A stretch of DNA of 64,000 nt from Alkalicoccus luteus (GTDB lineage: Bacteria > Bacillota > Bacilli > Bacillales > Salisediminibacteriaceae), in contig NZ_JAATHJ010000011.1 of NCBI RefSeq assembly GCF_012034335.1, positions 18,350 to 82,349 on the forward strand, in the 5' to 3' direction. The notes beneath the pieces are model-generated. The model was not told the origin of the DNA. It worked only from the letters and a program-made list of their open reading frames with translations, and ran no database searches. Below are positions 1 to 8,338 of the stretch, in pieces. A program made the position numbers and the translations under genes. The number at the start of each line of letters is the position of its first letter. Within the stretch, counting starts at the first letter, position 1.

Positions 1-1
1 C

Positions 2-241
2 ATGAGCAAAGAGCTGCTGGAGCGTGTGCGGGCGTCACTAGATAACCGGGAGAAGGTTGACACGAAGGGGACAGGGCTTGCACTGCGAAACGTCTGGCAG
101 AGGCTGGAGTTCGTTTATCCGGACGACGATCCACAGCTCCTGATTGACAGCATAGAGCATACAGGAACGACGATCACGCTATTAATTCCGATTAAAGGAG
201 GTCTCCTTCATGCGCACGAAACGAGTACTGATCGTAGATGA
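2..241 (+). CDS. Sensor histidine kinase, C-terminal end (YesM type, partial)
   Basis: Only the last 79 residues lie in the window; the gene runs in from the left edge, so the first ATG seen is not the real start. The piece carries the G-box of a histidine kinase ATPase domain (GTGLALRNVWQRL, residues about 24-36), in the form usual for YesM-type kinases. No H-box or membrane segment is visible. It overlaps the next gene, a YesN-type regulator, by 32 bases, so the two form one sensor-regulator pair. From the genes that follow, the inferred signal is an extracellular sugar or oligosaccharide, probably xylan-derived. Confidence 0.75.
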   Translation: MSKELLERVRASLDNREKVDTKGTGLALRNVWQRLEFVYPDDDPQLLIDSIEHTGTTITLLIPIKGGLLHAHETSTDRR

Positions 242-989
242 CGAGCCTCGCTCCCGCAATGGCCTGAAACGGAGACTGGAAACATGGGAGCATGATCTGC
301 TTCAGGTGTTTACAGCCTCTGACGGACCTGAGGCGCTGCACCTGCTTCAGGAGCAAGACATTGACGTCCTGATCACCGATATCCGTATGCCGGAAATGAC
401 CGGACTAGAATTGATTGCAGAGACCAAATCATTTCAGCGCCGTCCGGTGTTCATCGTCATTTCCGCTTACTCGGAGTTTTCCTATGCGCAGGAAGCCCTG
501 CACATGGGTGTCGTTAACTACCTGCTGAAGCCGGTTAAAAAAGAGGCGTTTCTGGATGCCGTGCAGGAAGCGCTTGAAACCCGTTACCGCCTGGATCAGA
601 TCGAACGGGTGGACCGGGCTTTTCAGGAACCGGACAGGATTCCGTCCGACCAGCTGCCGGAACCGCTTCAGGAGGCAGCCGCTTACATCGACAGCCGCAT
701 AAGTGAAAAATTCAGCTTAAAAGAAGTAGCACGGGAGGTTCACCTGAATCCCAGCTACTTAAGCGTCCTTTTTAAAGAGCACATGACGATGACGTTCAGT
801 GAATACGTGACGAAAAAGCGTCTTCAGCTCGCAAAACGGCTGCTGCTTACAACATCTTTGCCGATCACGGAAATTGCCGAGCAGACTGGATATCAGACAT
901 CCAAATATTTTATCCGGATTTTCCGCGAGCACGAAGGCCTCACCCCCAGCCGCTACCGGCGTGAAAGCAGCACAGACGTCGAAAAATGA
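210..989 (+). CDS. YesN-type response regulator with AraC DNA-binding domain
   Basis: 259 residues. An N-terminal receiver domain (residues 1-120) has the acidic pair D10/D11, phospho-acceptor D57 in VLITDIRMPEM and K109 in LLKPVKK. The C-terminal 100 residues are an AraC-type double helix-turn-helix (LKEVAREVHLNPSYLSVLFK, then ITEIAEQTGYQTSKYFIRIF). An AGGAGG precedes the ATG within the 3' end of the kinase gene, showing translational coupling. In B. subtilis, YesM/YesN pairs control sugar ABC importers and polysaccharide-degrading enzymes next to them. Here the likely targets are the importer and xylosidase just downstream. Family assignment is firm; the ligand and regulon are inferred. Confidence 0.93.
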   Translation: MRTKRVLIVDDEPRSRNGLKRRLETWEHDLLQVFTASDGPEALHLLQEQDIDVLITDIRMPEMTGLELIAETKSFQRRPVFIVISAYSEFSYAQEALHMGVVNYLLKPVKKEAFLDAVQEALETRYRLDQIERVDRAFQEPDRIPSDQLPEPLQEAAAYIDSRISEKFSLKEVAREVHLNPSYLSVLFKEHMTMTFSEYVTKKRLQLAKRLLLTTSLPITEIAEQTGYQTSKYFIRIFREHEGLTPSRYRRESSTDVEK

Positions 990-1037
990 TAGTTCAATCA
1001 TATAAATAAAGTGGTACTTTACCTAATTACTGTTACC

Positions 1038-1066
1038 TTATGAAGCGCTTTCATCCTTGCTATACT
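1038..1066 (+). promoter_or_regulatory. Candidate promoter with cre-like box before the sugar importer operon
   Basis: ATGAAGCGCTTTCAT (1040-1054) reads on the other strand as ATGAAAGCGCTTCAT. This is a near-palindrome resembling a CcpA cre or LacI-family operator but one base shorter than the 16-base consensus. It lies in the spacer between a poor -35 (TTATGA, 1038-1043) and a TATACT -10 (1061-1066), 17 bases apart. Catabolite repression of a xylosidase operon would be expected, but the short spacing of the box leaves this uncertain. Confidence 0.45.
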
Positions 1067-1099
1067 TGGCTTACACCAAATCGCTGAGGGGGAAATAAA

Positions 1100-2452
1100 T
1101 TGAAAAAGAAATCATTTTTATCACTGATGGCCCTTTCCACTGCTGGACTGATTGCACTGAGCGCATGCGGAGCCGATGAGTCGGAAGACGCAGCAAGCGC
1201 AGATGAAAACAACAACGGCGGCGACACGAACGAAGCTGCTGAGCAGGAAGAAGTCACGCTCGACTTCATGCACCTCTGGCCGCAGGGAAGCTCCCCTGAC
1301 CACTACCGGATTGTAACGGAAATCATTGAAGAGTTTGAAGAGATGCACCCGCACGTCACAGTTGAAATGGAAGTTCTTGAAAACGAGCAGTACAAAAACA
1401 AGCTGCAGGTTGTCTCTTCTTCCAACCAGCTGCCTGACGTCGGGATGACCTGGCCGGCAGGCTTCCTTGAGCCTTACGTTAACGGTGATCTGTTCGCTCC
1501 GCTTGATGATGCGCTTGAAGAAGACAACATGCGGGACGACTTCGTTGCCGGAACAATTGAAGCATACTCCGTAGATGACGAAGCATACGCGCTGCCGCTT
1601 GAACTGAACATTGCGCCTGTCTTCTATAACCAGGCAATCTTTGACGAGTACGGCGTGGAAGTACCGGAAACATATGATGACTTGATTGAAGTGATTGATA
1701 CATTATCAGAAGGCGGCATGACGCCGATCGCACTCGGAAACCGCGACCGCTGGACAGGTTCACTCTGGTACATGTACCTGGCTGACCGCATCGGAGGATC
1801 AGAAGCACTGAACTCAGCTATTGACCGCAGCGGAAGCTTCACAGATGAGCGCCTTGTGGAAGCAGCTGACCGCATTCAGGAAATGGTTGACCATGATGCC
1901 TTCATCTCCGGATTCAACGGTCTCTCTGATCAGGAAGCGAAAGCAGAATTTATGAACGGAAACGCAGCGATGTACCTGATCGGTTCATGGGATCTGCCTA
2001 ACTACACGACAAATGAAGAAGTACCGCAGGAATTCCGTGACAGCATTGACTTCTTTAAGTTCCCTGAAGTTGACGGCGGCGACGGCGATATTGACAGCTG
2101 GGTCGGCGGACCTGGGGTTGGGCTCTTCGTAGCGGAAAACTCTGATGTCAAAGACGAAGCTAAAGCATTCGTTAAGCACTTCACAGAAGAATGGGGCAAG
2201 CAGTCTGTTGAAGATGCAGGCGTGATTCCGGGCACACAGGTGAACACAGACGAAGTGGATCTTCCGGATCTGTTCATCGATGTCTTGGATGAGCTGAACA
2301 ACGCGTCGGATATCACGCTCTTTGCAGATGTTCAGATGAGCTCAGGCGTAGCAGAAACACATCTGAATATGATTCAGTCCCTCTTCGGAGAGGATGTAAC
2401 ACCGGAAGAATTTGCAGAGACGCATGAGGAAGCGCTCCAGGAAGACGAATAA
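1100..2452 (+). CDS. Sugar ABC transporter substrate-binding lipoprotein (MsmE family)
   Basis: 450 residues. The N-terminus is a lipoprotein signal (MKKKSFLSLMALSTAGLIALSAC, lipobox LSAC) with Cys at about 23, followed by a Glu/Asp/Asn-rich linker to about residue 50. The rest has the layout of family-1 extracellular solute-binding proteins, including the typical GNAAMYLIGSWDLPN segment near residue 295. The protein is strongly acidic, as in salt- or alkali-adapted bacilli. It should capture oligosaccharide at the outer face of the membrane for the two permeases downstream; the adjacent GH43 xylosidase points to xylo-oligosaccharides. No ATPase is encoded here, so a shared MsmX/MsmK-type ATPase elsewhere is presumed. 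Confidence 0.93.
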   Translation: MKKKSFLSLMALSTAGLIALSACGADESEDAASADENNNGGDTNEAAEQEEVTLDFMHLWPQGSSPDHYRIVTEIIEEFEEMHPHVTVEMEVLENEQYKNKLQVVSSSNQLPDVGMTWPAGFLEPYVNGDLFAPLDDALEEDNMRDDFVAGTIEAYSVDDEAYALPLELNIAPVFYNQAIFDEYGVEVPETYDDLIEVIDTLSEGGMTPIALGNRDRWTGSLWYMYLADRIGGSEALNSAIDRSGSFTDERLVEAADRIQEMVDHDAFISGFNGLSDQEAKAEFMNGNAAMYLIGSWDLPNYTTNEEVPQEFRDSIDFFKFPEVDGGDGDIDSWVGGPGVGLFVAENSDVKDEAKAFVKHFTEEWGKQSVEDAGVIPGTQVNTDEVDLPDLFIDVLDELNNASDITLFADVQMSSGVAETHLNMIQSLFGEDVTPEEFAETHEEALQEDE

Positions 2453-2463
2453 ACACGCACGTC

Positions 2464-2502
2464 CGCCCCGTAAGTTCCTCCGCGAATTTACGGGGCGTTT
2501 TT
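2464..2502 (+). terminator. Hairpin with T-run between binding protein and permease (partial terminator)
   Basis: CGCCCCGTAA (2464-2473) pairs perfectly with TTACGGGGCG (2488-2497), followed by TTTTT. It lies inside the importer operon. Such hairpins commonly leave the binding-protein mRNA in excess over the permease mRNA; that role is inferred here. Confidence 0.8.
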
Positions 2503-2537
2503 AATCCAGCTGACCGTAACGAAAGGGGTTCGTCTTT

Positions 2538-3416
2538 ATGAATCAGATCATGTCGGATAAGCGCGTGATCGCACTATACACGCTGCCTGCCCTGCTTCTC
2601 ATCCTTACGTTAATCTATGTGCCGATCGTGCTGACGGGCTATTACGGCCTGATGGACTGGGACGGGATTGGCGGCATGGAGTTTATCGGGCTTGAAAACT
2701 ATGCAAACTTAATCGGAGATACGATGTTCTGGCGCAGTGCCTGGCATTCACTGCTGCTCGCGCTCTTTTCAGTTGGAAGCCTTGCACTTTATTTAACGGT
2801 TTCCCTCGTATTGGCAGGCAATATCAAAGGCGCCGATATGTTCCGTAAAATTTTTCTCATCCCGATGCTGCTCTCAAGCGTCGCGATCGCCCAGCTGTGG
2901 ATCCGTATTTATCATCCGTCCAACGGGGTGATGAACCGGTTTTTAACATCGATCGGAATTGAAAATCCACCGATGTGGCTTGCCGATACGAGTCTCGTTC
3001 TGTTCGCGATTTTTGTTCCAATCATCTGGCAGTATGCCGGTTTTTACATCATTATTTACTACGCAGCGCTGAAAAACATTCCGAAGGAGCTTGAGGAGGC
3101 CGCGAAGATCGACGGCGCTTCCCCGCTGCAGATCGCCTATAAAATCAAGCTCCCGCTCATCTCGGGCATCATTAAAGTGACCATCGTGCTTGCCGTGATC
3201 GGTTCATTGAAATACTTTGATCTGATTTACGTCATGACCGACGGCGGACCGAACGGAGCCAGTGAAGTAATGGCCTCCTACATGTATAAGCTTGCGTTTC
3301 GATCCAATGACTTCGGCTATGGCAGTGCCGTCGGCTTCTTCCTGCTCGTGCTCATTTTGATCGTGACGTATCTGATTCGTAAAGCAACGGCTTCCAAAGA
3401 TGAAGTTCAATATTAA
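2538..3416 (+). CDS. Sugar ABC transporter permease (MsmF/LacF-like)
   Basis: 292 residues with about six membrane segments. It carries the inner-membrane EAA loop in the form ELEEAAKIDGASPLQIAYKIKLP (residues about 185-207), which docks the ATPase. Signature residues of the MalF/UgpA group (YYAALKNIPKELEEAA) are present. An AAAGGGG lies upstream of the ATG. It would form the transmembrane channel as a heterodimer with the next gene product. Substrate is inferred from the neighbouring xylosidase. Confidence 0.93.
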   Translation: MNQIMSDKRVIALYTLPALLLILTLIYVPIVLTGYYGLMDWDGIGGMEFIGLENYANLIGDTMFWRSAWHSLLLALFSVGSLALYLTVSLVLAGNIKGADMFRKIFLIPMLLSSVAIAQLWIRIYHPSNGVMNRFLTSIGIENPPMWLADTSLVLFAIFVPIIWQYAGFYIIIYYAALKNIPKELEEAAKIDGASPLQIAYKIKLPLISGIIKVTIVLAVIGSLKYFDLIYVMTDGGPNGASEVMASYMYKLAFRSNDFGYGSAVGFFLLVLILIVTYLIRKATASKDEVQY

Positions 3417-3433
3417 TAAAGGAGGAACTGCAG

Positions 3434-4315
3434 ATGCCTTCTAATACTGCTGCTGTTGAAAAAACAGAAGGGCTTCGCCTCGGATCGCTGCGGATTCGTC
3501 CGGGAAAGCTGCTGCTCTATGTCATACTCGGCCTTGTAGCGGTGCTTCAAATCCTTCCGCTGATCTGGCTCGTGCTCTTTTCACTGAAAGATAACCAGGA
3601 AGTGTTTAACCTTGCTCCGTTCGCTCTCCCTGCTGATCCGCAGTGGAGTAACTATGCGAGAGTCTGGACCGACGGAAATATCGGACTTTACTTCTTTAAC
3701 AGTGTCATCGTGACTGGTACTGCTGTTATTTTAACCGTGCTGCTCGCGAGTCTCGTTACGTTTGCGATCACGAGAATGCAGTGGAAACTGAATAAACTCG
3801 TGCTCGGCTTGTTTATGGTCGGCCTGATGATTCCGGTCCATTCCACATTGATTCCACTGTTCAGCTTTTTCAATACGATCGGCCTGATGGATCACCATTT
3901 GTCGATTATTTTAACGTACACCGCGTTTAACCTGCCGTTGACGATGATGATTCTGCTCGGCTTTTACTATACGCTACCCCGTGAGCTTGAAGAGGCAGCC
4001 ATTATGGACGGCTGCTCGATTCACCGAATGTTCTTCCGGATCATCCTGCCGATCACGGCTCCGGTCGTTGCGACAACGGCGATCATCAATATGATTTACA
4101 ACTGGAACGAATTTGTGTTTGTTAACACGTTTATCAGCTCGGACAGCCTGAAAACGCTGACCGTCGGTATCCAGAACTTTATCGGCCAGTACTCAACAGA
4201 TTGGGGCGCGATCGGTGCCACACTCGTCATCAGCATGCTGCCGATTCTGATTGCGTTTCTGATTTTGAGCAATAAAATTGTAGAAGGGATGACGAGCGGT
4301 TCTGTAAAAGGATAA
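3434..4315 (+). CDS. Sugar ABC transporter permease (MsmG/AraQ-like)
   Basis: 293 residues with six predicted membrane helices. The EAA loop reads ELEEAAIMDGCSIHRMFFRI near residue 195, typical of the MalG/UgpE half of carbohydrate importers. An AAAGGAGG ribosome binding site sits 8 bases before the ATG, and the gap to the first permease is only 17 bases. It completes the heterodimeric channel. The gene is followed by a GC-rich stem and then the xylosidase gene. Confidence 0.93.
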   Translation: MPSNTAAVEKTEGLRLGSLRIRPGKLLLYVILGLVAVLQILPLIWLVLFSLKDNQEVFNLAPFALPADPQWSNYARVWTDGNIGLYFFNSVIVTGTAVILTVLLASLVTFAITRMQWKLNKLVLGLFMVGLMIPVHSTLIPLFSFFNTIGLMDHHLSIILTYTAFNLPLTMMILLGFYYTLPRELEEAAIMDGCSIHRMFFRIILPITAPVVATTAIINMIYNWNEFVFVNTFISSDSLKTLTVGIQNFIGQYSTDWGAIGATLVISMLPILIAFLILSNKIVEGMTSGSVKG

Positions 4316-4321
4316 CCGAAT

Positions 4322-4350
4322 GGAGAGAGGGATCTCCTCTCTCCTCTCTT
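4322..4350 (+). other. Stem-loop between permease and xylosidase genes
   Basis: GGAGAGAGG (4322-4330) pairs with CCTCTCTCC about five bases later, followed by TCTCTT rather than a clean T-run. It could protect the 3' end of the importer mRNA or be a weak terminator. It is too poor in T to call a strong terminator. Confidence 0.45.
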
Positions 4351-4390
4351 ACATACGTGCTGTTTATTTTAGCTGAAGGAGTGCTTGTTT

Positions 4391-5968
4391 ATGTCCACCA
4401 TTCAAAATCCAATTCTTCCCGGCTTTCACGCCGATCCTTCCATTTTACGCGTTGATGATGAGTTTTATATTGCTACGTCTACGTTTGAATGGTTTCCCGG
4501 TGTACGAATTCACCGCTCCAAGGATTTACAAAACTGGCAGTTTGCAGCTTCCCCGCTGACGCGCCGTTCCCAGCTCGACATGAAAGGAAATATGAATTCC
4601 GGCGGCGTCTGGGCACCGGACCTTTCCTATCACGACGGTACGTTTTACTTAATTTACACAGATGTGAAGCAGTGGCACGGCGCCTATAAAGACGCACACA
4701 ACTATCTTGTGACCGCGCCTGCTATTGAAGGGCCCTGGTCGGAGCCGGTTTACCTGAACAGCAGCGGATTTGATCCATCCCTCTTTCACGACGATGACGG
4801 GCGCAAATGGTTTATGAATATGATCTGGGACTACCGCTCCGGACGCAATCCGTTCGCCGGTATCGTGCTGCAGGAGTTTTCCGAAGCGGAACAGAAACTC
4901 GTCGGTCCGGTTAAAACGATTTACACCGGAACAGAGATCAAGCTGACGGAAGGTCCTCATATTTATAAAAAGGACGGCTGGTACTACCTGCTCGTCGCCG
5001 AGGGTGGAACAGAGTACGATCACGCGGAAACCGTTGCCCGCTCCCGCAGCATTGACGGCCCCTATGAAACGGATCCGGACTATCCGCTCATCACGGCACA
5101 GGGCAATCCGGAATCAGGTCTTCAGAAAGCAGGACACGGCAGTCTCGTTGACACACCGAAAGGGGAATGGTACTTCGTTCACCTCTGCGGACGTCCGTTA
5201 AACGGCGCGTACTGCACGCTCGGCAGAGAAACGGCTATTCAGAAAGTGGAGTGGACAGAAGACGGCTGGCTTCGTCTCGCCAACGGGACCCGCTACCCGG
5301 ATATGGCAACCCCCGCTCCGGATCTGCCGCTGCATCCTTATCCGAAAGAGGACGTGAAGGATGATTTTGATGCCGATGCACTGAGCGGCCACTGGAATTC
5401 CCTGCGCGTTCCCATGGATGAATCCTGGTGTTCACTTAAGGCCAATCCGGGCTGGCTCCGCCTTTACGGCCGCGAATCACTCGGATCGGTGCACAATCAG
5501 AGCCTCGTTGCACGCCGGCAGACGTCATTTCAGTGCGTGGCAGAAACGTCCGTTTCCTTTGATCCGGAGTATTTTCAGCATAAAGCCGGCCTGGTTATTT
5601 ATTACGACACAGAAGATCACGTCTACCTTCACTTGACTGGTCATGAAGAAAAAGGCCGCGTGCTGCAGATTATCCGCACGAAAAACGGTGTTTACGAAGA
5701 ACTGCTGCTCGCACCAATCCGCACTGCACAGACTGGCGCTGTTCAGCTCCGCGCTGAGATCAATAAAGATACGATGACGCTGTTTTACAAGGATGAGCGC
5801 ACGACAGAATGGACCAGGATCGGACCAGTGCTGGATACAACGCACATGTCGGACGATTCAGCCGCGCAGGTTCGTTTTACCGGCACCTTCGTCGGCATGG
5901 CCTGTCAAGATTACAGCGGCATGAAACGCGCCGCCGACTTTGATTACTTTCTTTACAAGGAGGATTGA
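4391..5968 (+). CDS. xynB: Beta-xylosidase, glycoside hydrolase family 43
   Basis: 525 residues, no signal peptide, so cytoplasmic. The N-terminal five-bladed propeller (about 1-310) begins NPILPGFHADPSILRVDDEF, the hallmark of GH43 beta-xylosidases. Candidate catalytic residues are the Asp of HADPS (base), the Asp of SGFDPSLFHDDDG (pKa modulator) and the Glu of LTEGPHIYKKDGWYYL (acid). The C-terminal 200 residues are the beta-sandwich found in XynB-type enzymes. It should release xylose from imported xylo-oligosaccharides; alpha-arabinofuranosidase activity is also known in the family. The ATG at 4391 is preferred to the in-frame TTG at 4385 because AAGGAG (4376-4381) lies 9 bases before it. 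Confidence 0.93.
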   Translation: MSTIQNPILPGFHADPSILRVDDEFYIATSTFEWFPGVRIHRSKDLQNWQFAASPLTRRSQLDMKGNMNSGGVWAPDLSYHDGTFYLIYTDVKQWHGAYKDAHNYLVTAPAIEGPWSEPVYLNSSGFDPSLFHDDDGRKWFMNMIWDYRSGRNPFAGIVLQEFSEAEQKLVGPVKTIYTGTEIKLTEGPHIYKKDGWYYLLVAEGGTEYDHAETVARSRSIDGPYETDPDYPLITAQGNPESGLQKAGHGSLVDTPKGEWYFVHLCGRPLNGAYCTLGRETAIQKVEWTEDGWLRLANGTRYPDMATPAPDLPLHPYPKEDVKDDFDADALSGHWNSLRVPMDESWCSLKANPGWLRLYGRESLGSVHNQSLVARRQTSFQCVAETSVSFDPEYFQHKAGLVIYYDTEDHVYLHLTGHEEKGRVLQIIRTKNGVYEELLLAPIRTAQTGAVQLRAEINKDTMTLFYKDERTTEWTRIGPVLDTTHMSDDSAAQVRFTGTFVGMACQDYSGMKRAADFDYFLYKED

Positions 5969-5970
5969 CC

Positions 5971-6594
5971 ATGCTGATCAGGTGGATGGGAAACCCGGTG
6001 TATGCTGCATGTGACTGGATGGTGAAGCTTGCATATTTGAACTTTCTCTGGGTGATTTTCACTGCTGCCGGCGGCGTGCTGCTCGGATTATTTCCAGCAT
6101 CCGCGGCGCTTTCCCACTGCCTGAGGCGGCTCGTTGCCGGTGAAACGCTGAATGACGTGCTGCCCACTTTCTGGGCAGCGTACCGAAGCAGCTTTCGCCG
6201 GGCCAACTTCTACGGCCTCTTCTTCTGGGTCGGTGCTGCCGTTCTTACGCTGAATACGTTGCTCGTGTTTCAGTTAAACGGTCCCGCAGTGCCGGTTCTG
6301 CTGACAGGCATGATCCTCTGTGCCGTGCTGCTTCTGATCGTGAGCCTGTTTTTCTTTCCAGCACAGGCGGTGCTTGCCGAAAAACGCTTCAGCATCCTGC
6401 TGCAGGCAGCCTTATTTGTCCCATTCAGCAAGCCAATGCTGTTTGTAAAAGCTTCAGGTGGCATAATCGCTCTGCTTACGCTCTTCTTTTTCGTCCCAGG
6501 GCTGCTGACCTTCTGGGGTATTTCCTCCTTCGCTCTGCTGGCGGTCTATATCATGCACTCGCGCCTGGGCGCTTCCGCTCCAACTGCGGCCTGA
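5971..6594 (+). CDS. DUF624 membrane protein (YesL-like)
   Basis: 207 residues with about five hydrophobic segments and the DUF624 N-terminal pattern (W-G-N-x-V-x-x-x-C-D-W-x-V-K-L-x-x-L-N). Proteins of this family of unknown function occur beside YesM/YesN systems and sugar importers in bacilli; B. subtilis has yesL directly before yesMN. Here it closes the operon. AAGGAGG lies 7 bases before the ATG at 5971, better than the TTG six bases upstream. It starts 2 bases after the xylosidase stop. A role in assembling or tuning the sensor or importer is only guesswork. Confidence 0.85.
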   Translation: MLIRWMGNPVYAACDWMVKLAYLNFLWVIFTAAGGVLLGLFPASAALSHCLRRLVAGETLNDVLPTFWAAYRSSFRRANFYGLFFWVGAAVLTLNTLLVFQLNGPAVPVLLTGMILCAVLLLIVSLFFFPAQAVLAEKRFSILLQAALFVPFSKPMLFVKASGGIIALLTLFFFVPGLLTFWGISSFALLAVYIMHSRLGASAPTAA

Positions 6595-6639
6595 AAAAGC
6601 CCCCTGCTACTGTTGAGAAACGGCCGGCTCGGGAATTGC

Positions 6640-6810
6640 CTCAGATAAATGGAACGTTTCAGCTGAGAAGCTGATCATTTTCTTGAGGCAGCTGAATGTA
6701 TATTCGTTATAGCAGTTCTGCGCTGATGCTCGTAAACAGCTGCCTTCCACTGTTTGCGAAAAACTGAAGCTTTTAGAACCGAGGTTTTTACTTTTGCATC
6801 GAGAGGTAAA
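6640..6810. repeat. Degenerate repeat related to the array at 49.2 kb
   Basis: The stretch ATTCGTTATAGCAGTTCT..CTGATGCTCGTAAACA (6702-6739) matches 49.25 kb (TTCGTTATAACAGTTCT..TTGATGCTCGTGAACA) almost base for base, and GCTGA-type motifs recur around it. The interval 6595-6860 has no credible gene. An open frame on the minus strand lacks family features and is taken as repeat sequence. Confidence 0.6.
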
Positions 6811-6860
6811 CACGTTGATTATGAGAACGGCCTGACCGGCGCATTCGCTGCACACGCTAA

Positions 6861-6896
6861 AAAACCGTTCTGCTTCCCCGGCAGAACGGTTTTTTT
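6861..6896. terminator. Bidirectional terminator between DUF624 operon and dehalogenase gene
   Basis: AAACCGTTCTGC (6862-6873) pairs perfectly with GCAGAACGGTTT (6881-6892). There is a T-run on the plus side and an A-run before the stem that reads as T on the minus side. It serves the minus-strand dehalogenase gene ending at 6919 and may also stop rightward read-through. Confidence 0.85.
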
Positions 6897-6918
6897 GCAG
6901 TCGTGCTGCGAGCTGTGT

Positions 6919-7584
6919 TTAATCCGCGAAAAGCTCGGTTAAAAAGTGAAGATCTTCTGCAATATAGTCCGGCTGCGCCGGCACAGATTCAAACGCTGTT
7001 TTATCCCGGCTGATCCAGAGCGTGTCGAACCCAAATGTCTTGGCACCGATGATATCCCACGTATTAGACGATACGAATAAAATGCTGCTCCTGGAAACAC
7101 CTGCTTCCCGCATCGCATGATAATAGGCGGCTGATGACGGCTTGTACTGCTTGATATCGTCGACGCTGACGATCCGGTCAATATGTGACGCGACAGCAGA
7201 CTGTTCAATTAATGGCTCAAGCATGTCTCTGGAGCCGTTTGAAACAATCATATGCAGCGGTCCGCTCATCTGCTGCAGGACAGGTGCACTTTCAGCATAC
7301 AAATTAAGCTTTTCATACGCCCGCATGCCTCGGTTTACAGCGTCTGCGGCTGCGGAACCCGTTTCAGCAAGCAGTGCCGTCCGCAGCGCTTCTTCTGTAA
7401 TAATCAAAAACGGCCGGTAGCTCCCGCTCATCTGGGCGGTAAAGGCGTATTCAATTTGTTTTTTACGCCACAGCTGTCCAATTGACGCCGCTTGCTGTGG
7501 ATAATATTCCGACAGTGCCCCTTCTACCGAGCGAAGATCAAACAATGTGCCGTACGCATCATACATGATTGTGCTGTATTTCAT
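6919..7584 (-). CDS. HAD-family haloacid dehalogenase, type II
   Basis: 221 residues. Motif I is YDAYGTLFD, whose first Asp is the nucleophile in (S)-2-haloacid dehalogenases; motif II is IVSNGS; the Lys of motif III lies in IKQYKPSSAAY; motif IV is LFVSSNTWDIIGAKTFGFDTLWISR. The order and the SSNxWD form match type II haloacid dehalogenases, which hydrolyse 2-haloalkanoates to hydroxyacids. Physiological substrates in bacilli are seldom known. The start overlaps the upstream acetyltransferase gene by about 26 bases, so the two are co-transcribed. Confidence 0.9.
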   Translation of the reverse strand: MKYSTIMYDAYGTLFDLRSVEGALSEYYPQQAASIGQLWRKKQIEYAFTAQMSGSYRPFLIITEEALRTALLAETGSAAADAVNRGMRAYEKLNLYAESAPVLQQMSGPLHMIVSNGSRDMLEPLIEQSAVASHIDRIVSVDDIKQYKPSSAAYYHAMREAGVSRSSILFVSSNTWDIIGAKTFGFDTLWISRDKTAFESVPAQPDYIAEDLHFLTELFAD

Positions 7585-8089
7585 CGTGAACCTCCTTATG
7601 AGCTGGCTGATCGGGCAGTCGTTTTTCCATGAGCACGGTGTCGTGCCATACGCCGTCCCTTACTGCTATTCTTTCCCGATAGCCCACCGTCCGGAACCCT
7701 GATTTTTGATGTACATACAGACTTCCTTTATTGGATGAGAAAATAACCGACTGTAGCGTCCAGATTCCATTCGCAGCACCTTCCCGTTCGATTTCCTTGA
7801 GAAGACTGGAGCCGATTCCTTTGCCGCTGAAGGCTGGATCAACGTACACACTGACTTCGGCAACGCCAGCATAAACCATTCGCGGTGAAACCGGTGACAG
7901 GGCAGCCCATCCGGCAAACGTACCGTTCCAGCAGGCTGCAATCCGTGCAAAGGCGTGGTGGCTGAGATGCCAGGTTTCCCAGTCTGCCACTTCTGTTTCA
8001 AACGTTGCGTCCCCATTCTCCATACCGGCTTTATAAACAGCCGCTGCCTGAGTCCAGTTTTCCTTTTGCAGTCGATGCAGCGTGATCAT
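7559..8089 (-). CDS. GNAT acetyltransferase, phosphinothricin/methionine-sulfoximine type
   Basis: About 176 residues. It carries the acetyl-CoA motif VSVYVDPAFSGKGIGSSLLKEIE and the family ending SLYVHQKSGFRTVGYRERIAVRDGVWHDTVLMEK, typical of phosphinothricin N-acetyltransferase-like (PatA/YwnH) proteins. These acetylate the amino group of methionine analogues such as methionine sulfone and sulfoximine. The start is uncertain: ATG at 8089 is used, but an in-frame GTG at 8098 lies nearer the GGAAGGG. Pairing with the dehalogenase suggests a small detoxification operon; that is inference. Confidence 0.87.
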   Translation of the reverse strand: MITLHRLQKENWTQAAAVYKAGMENGDATFETEVADWETWHLSHHAFARIAACWNGTFAGWAALSPVSPRMVYAGVAEVSVYVDPAFSGKGIGSSLLKEIEREGAANGIWTLQSVIFSSNKGSLYVHQKSGFRTVGYRERIAVRDGVWHDTVLMEKRLPDQPAHKEVHDEIQHNHV

Positions 8090-8279
8090 CACCCTCACCC
8101 TTCCGTTTCACAGGTTGATATGCCTATCGTAACACAAATCAGACTGCCTGCAGCCTCCATTCTGTCAAAAGGATGGCTAGAACGCCGCTGTTGCAGATAG
8201 CCTTGCTGTTGGTCTTAATCCTGGATACTAACAGGTACAAAGAACTAGTTCATTCACCTCTCTTCATGAATATGTATAG

Positions 8280-8315
8280 TTGTGAGTATTGTTCTTCATG
8301 AAGAACAAGTATAAT
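8280..8315 (+). promoter_or_regulatory. Promoter with a perfect 20-base palindrome before the GGDEF-EAL gene
   Basis: TTGTTCTTCATGAAGAACAA (8289-8308) is its own reverse complement over all 20 bases and abuts a consensus -10 TATAAT (8310-8315). Its left end doubles as the only -35 candidate (TTGTTC, 15-base spacer). A second short palindrome, GAACTAGTTC, lies at 8242-8251. A dimeric repressor bound here would block the promoter. The regulator is unknown. The rest of 8090-8280 shows no gene. Confidence 0.65.
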
Positions 8316-8338
8316 GGGTGCAAAGGACGGTGATACGA

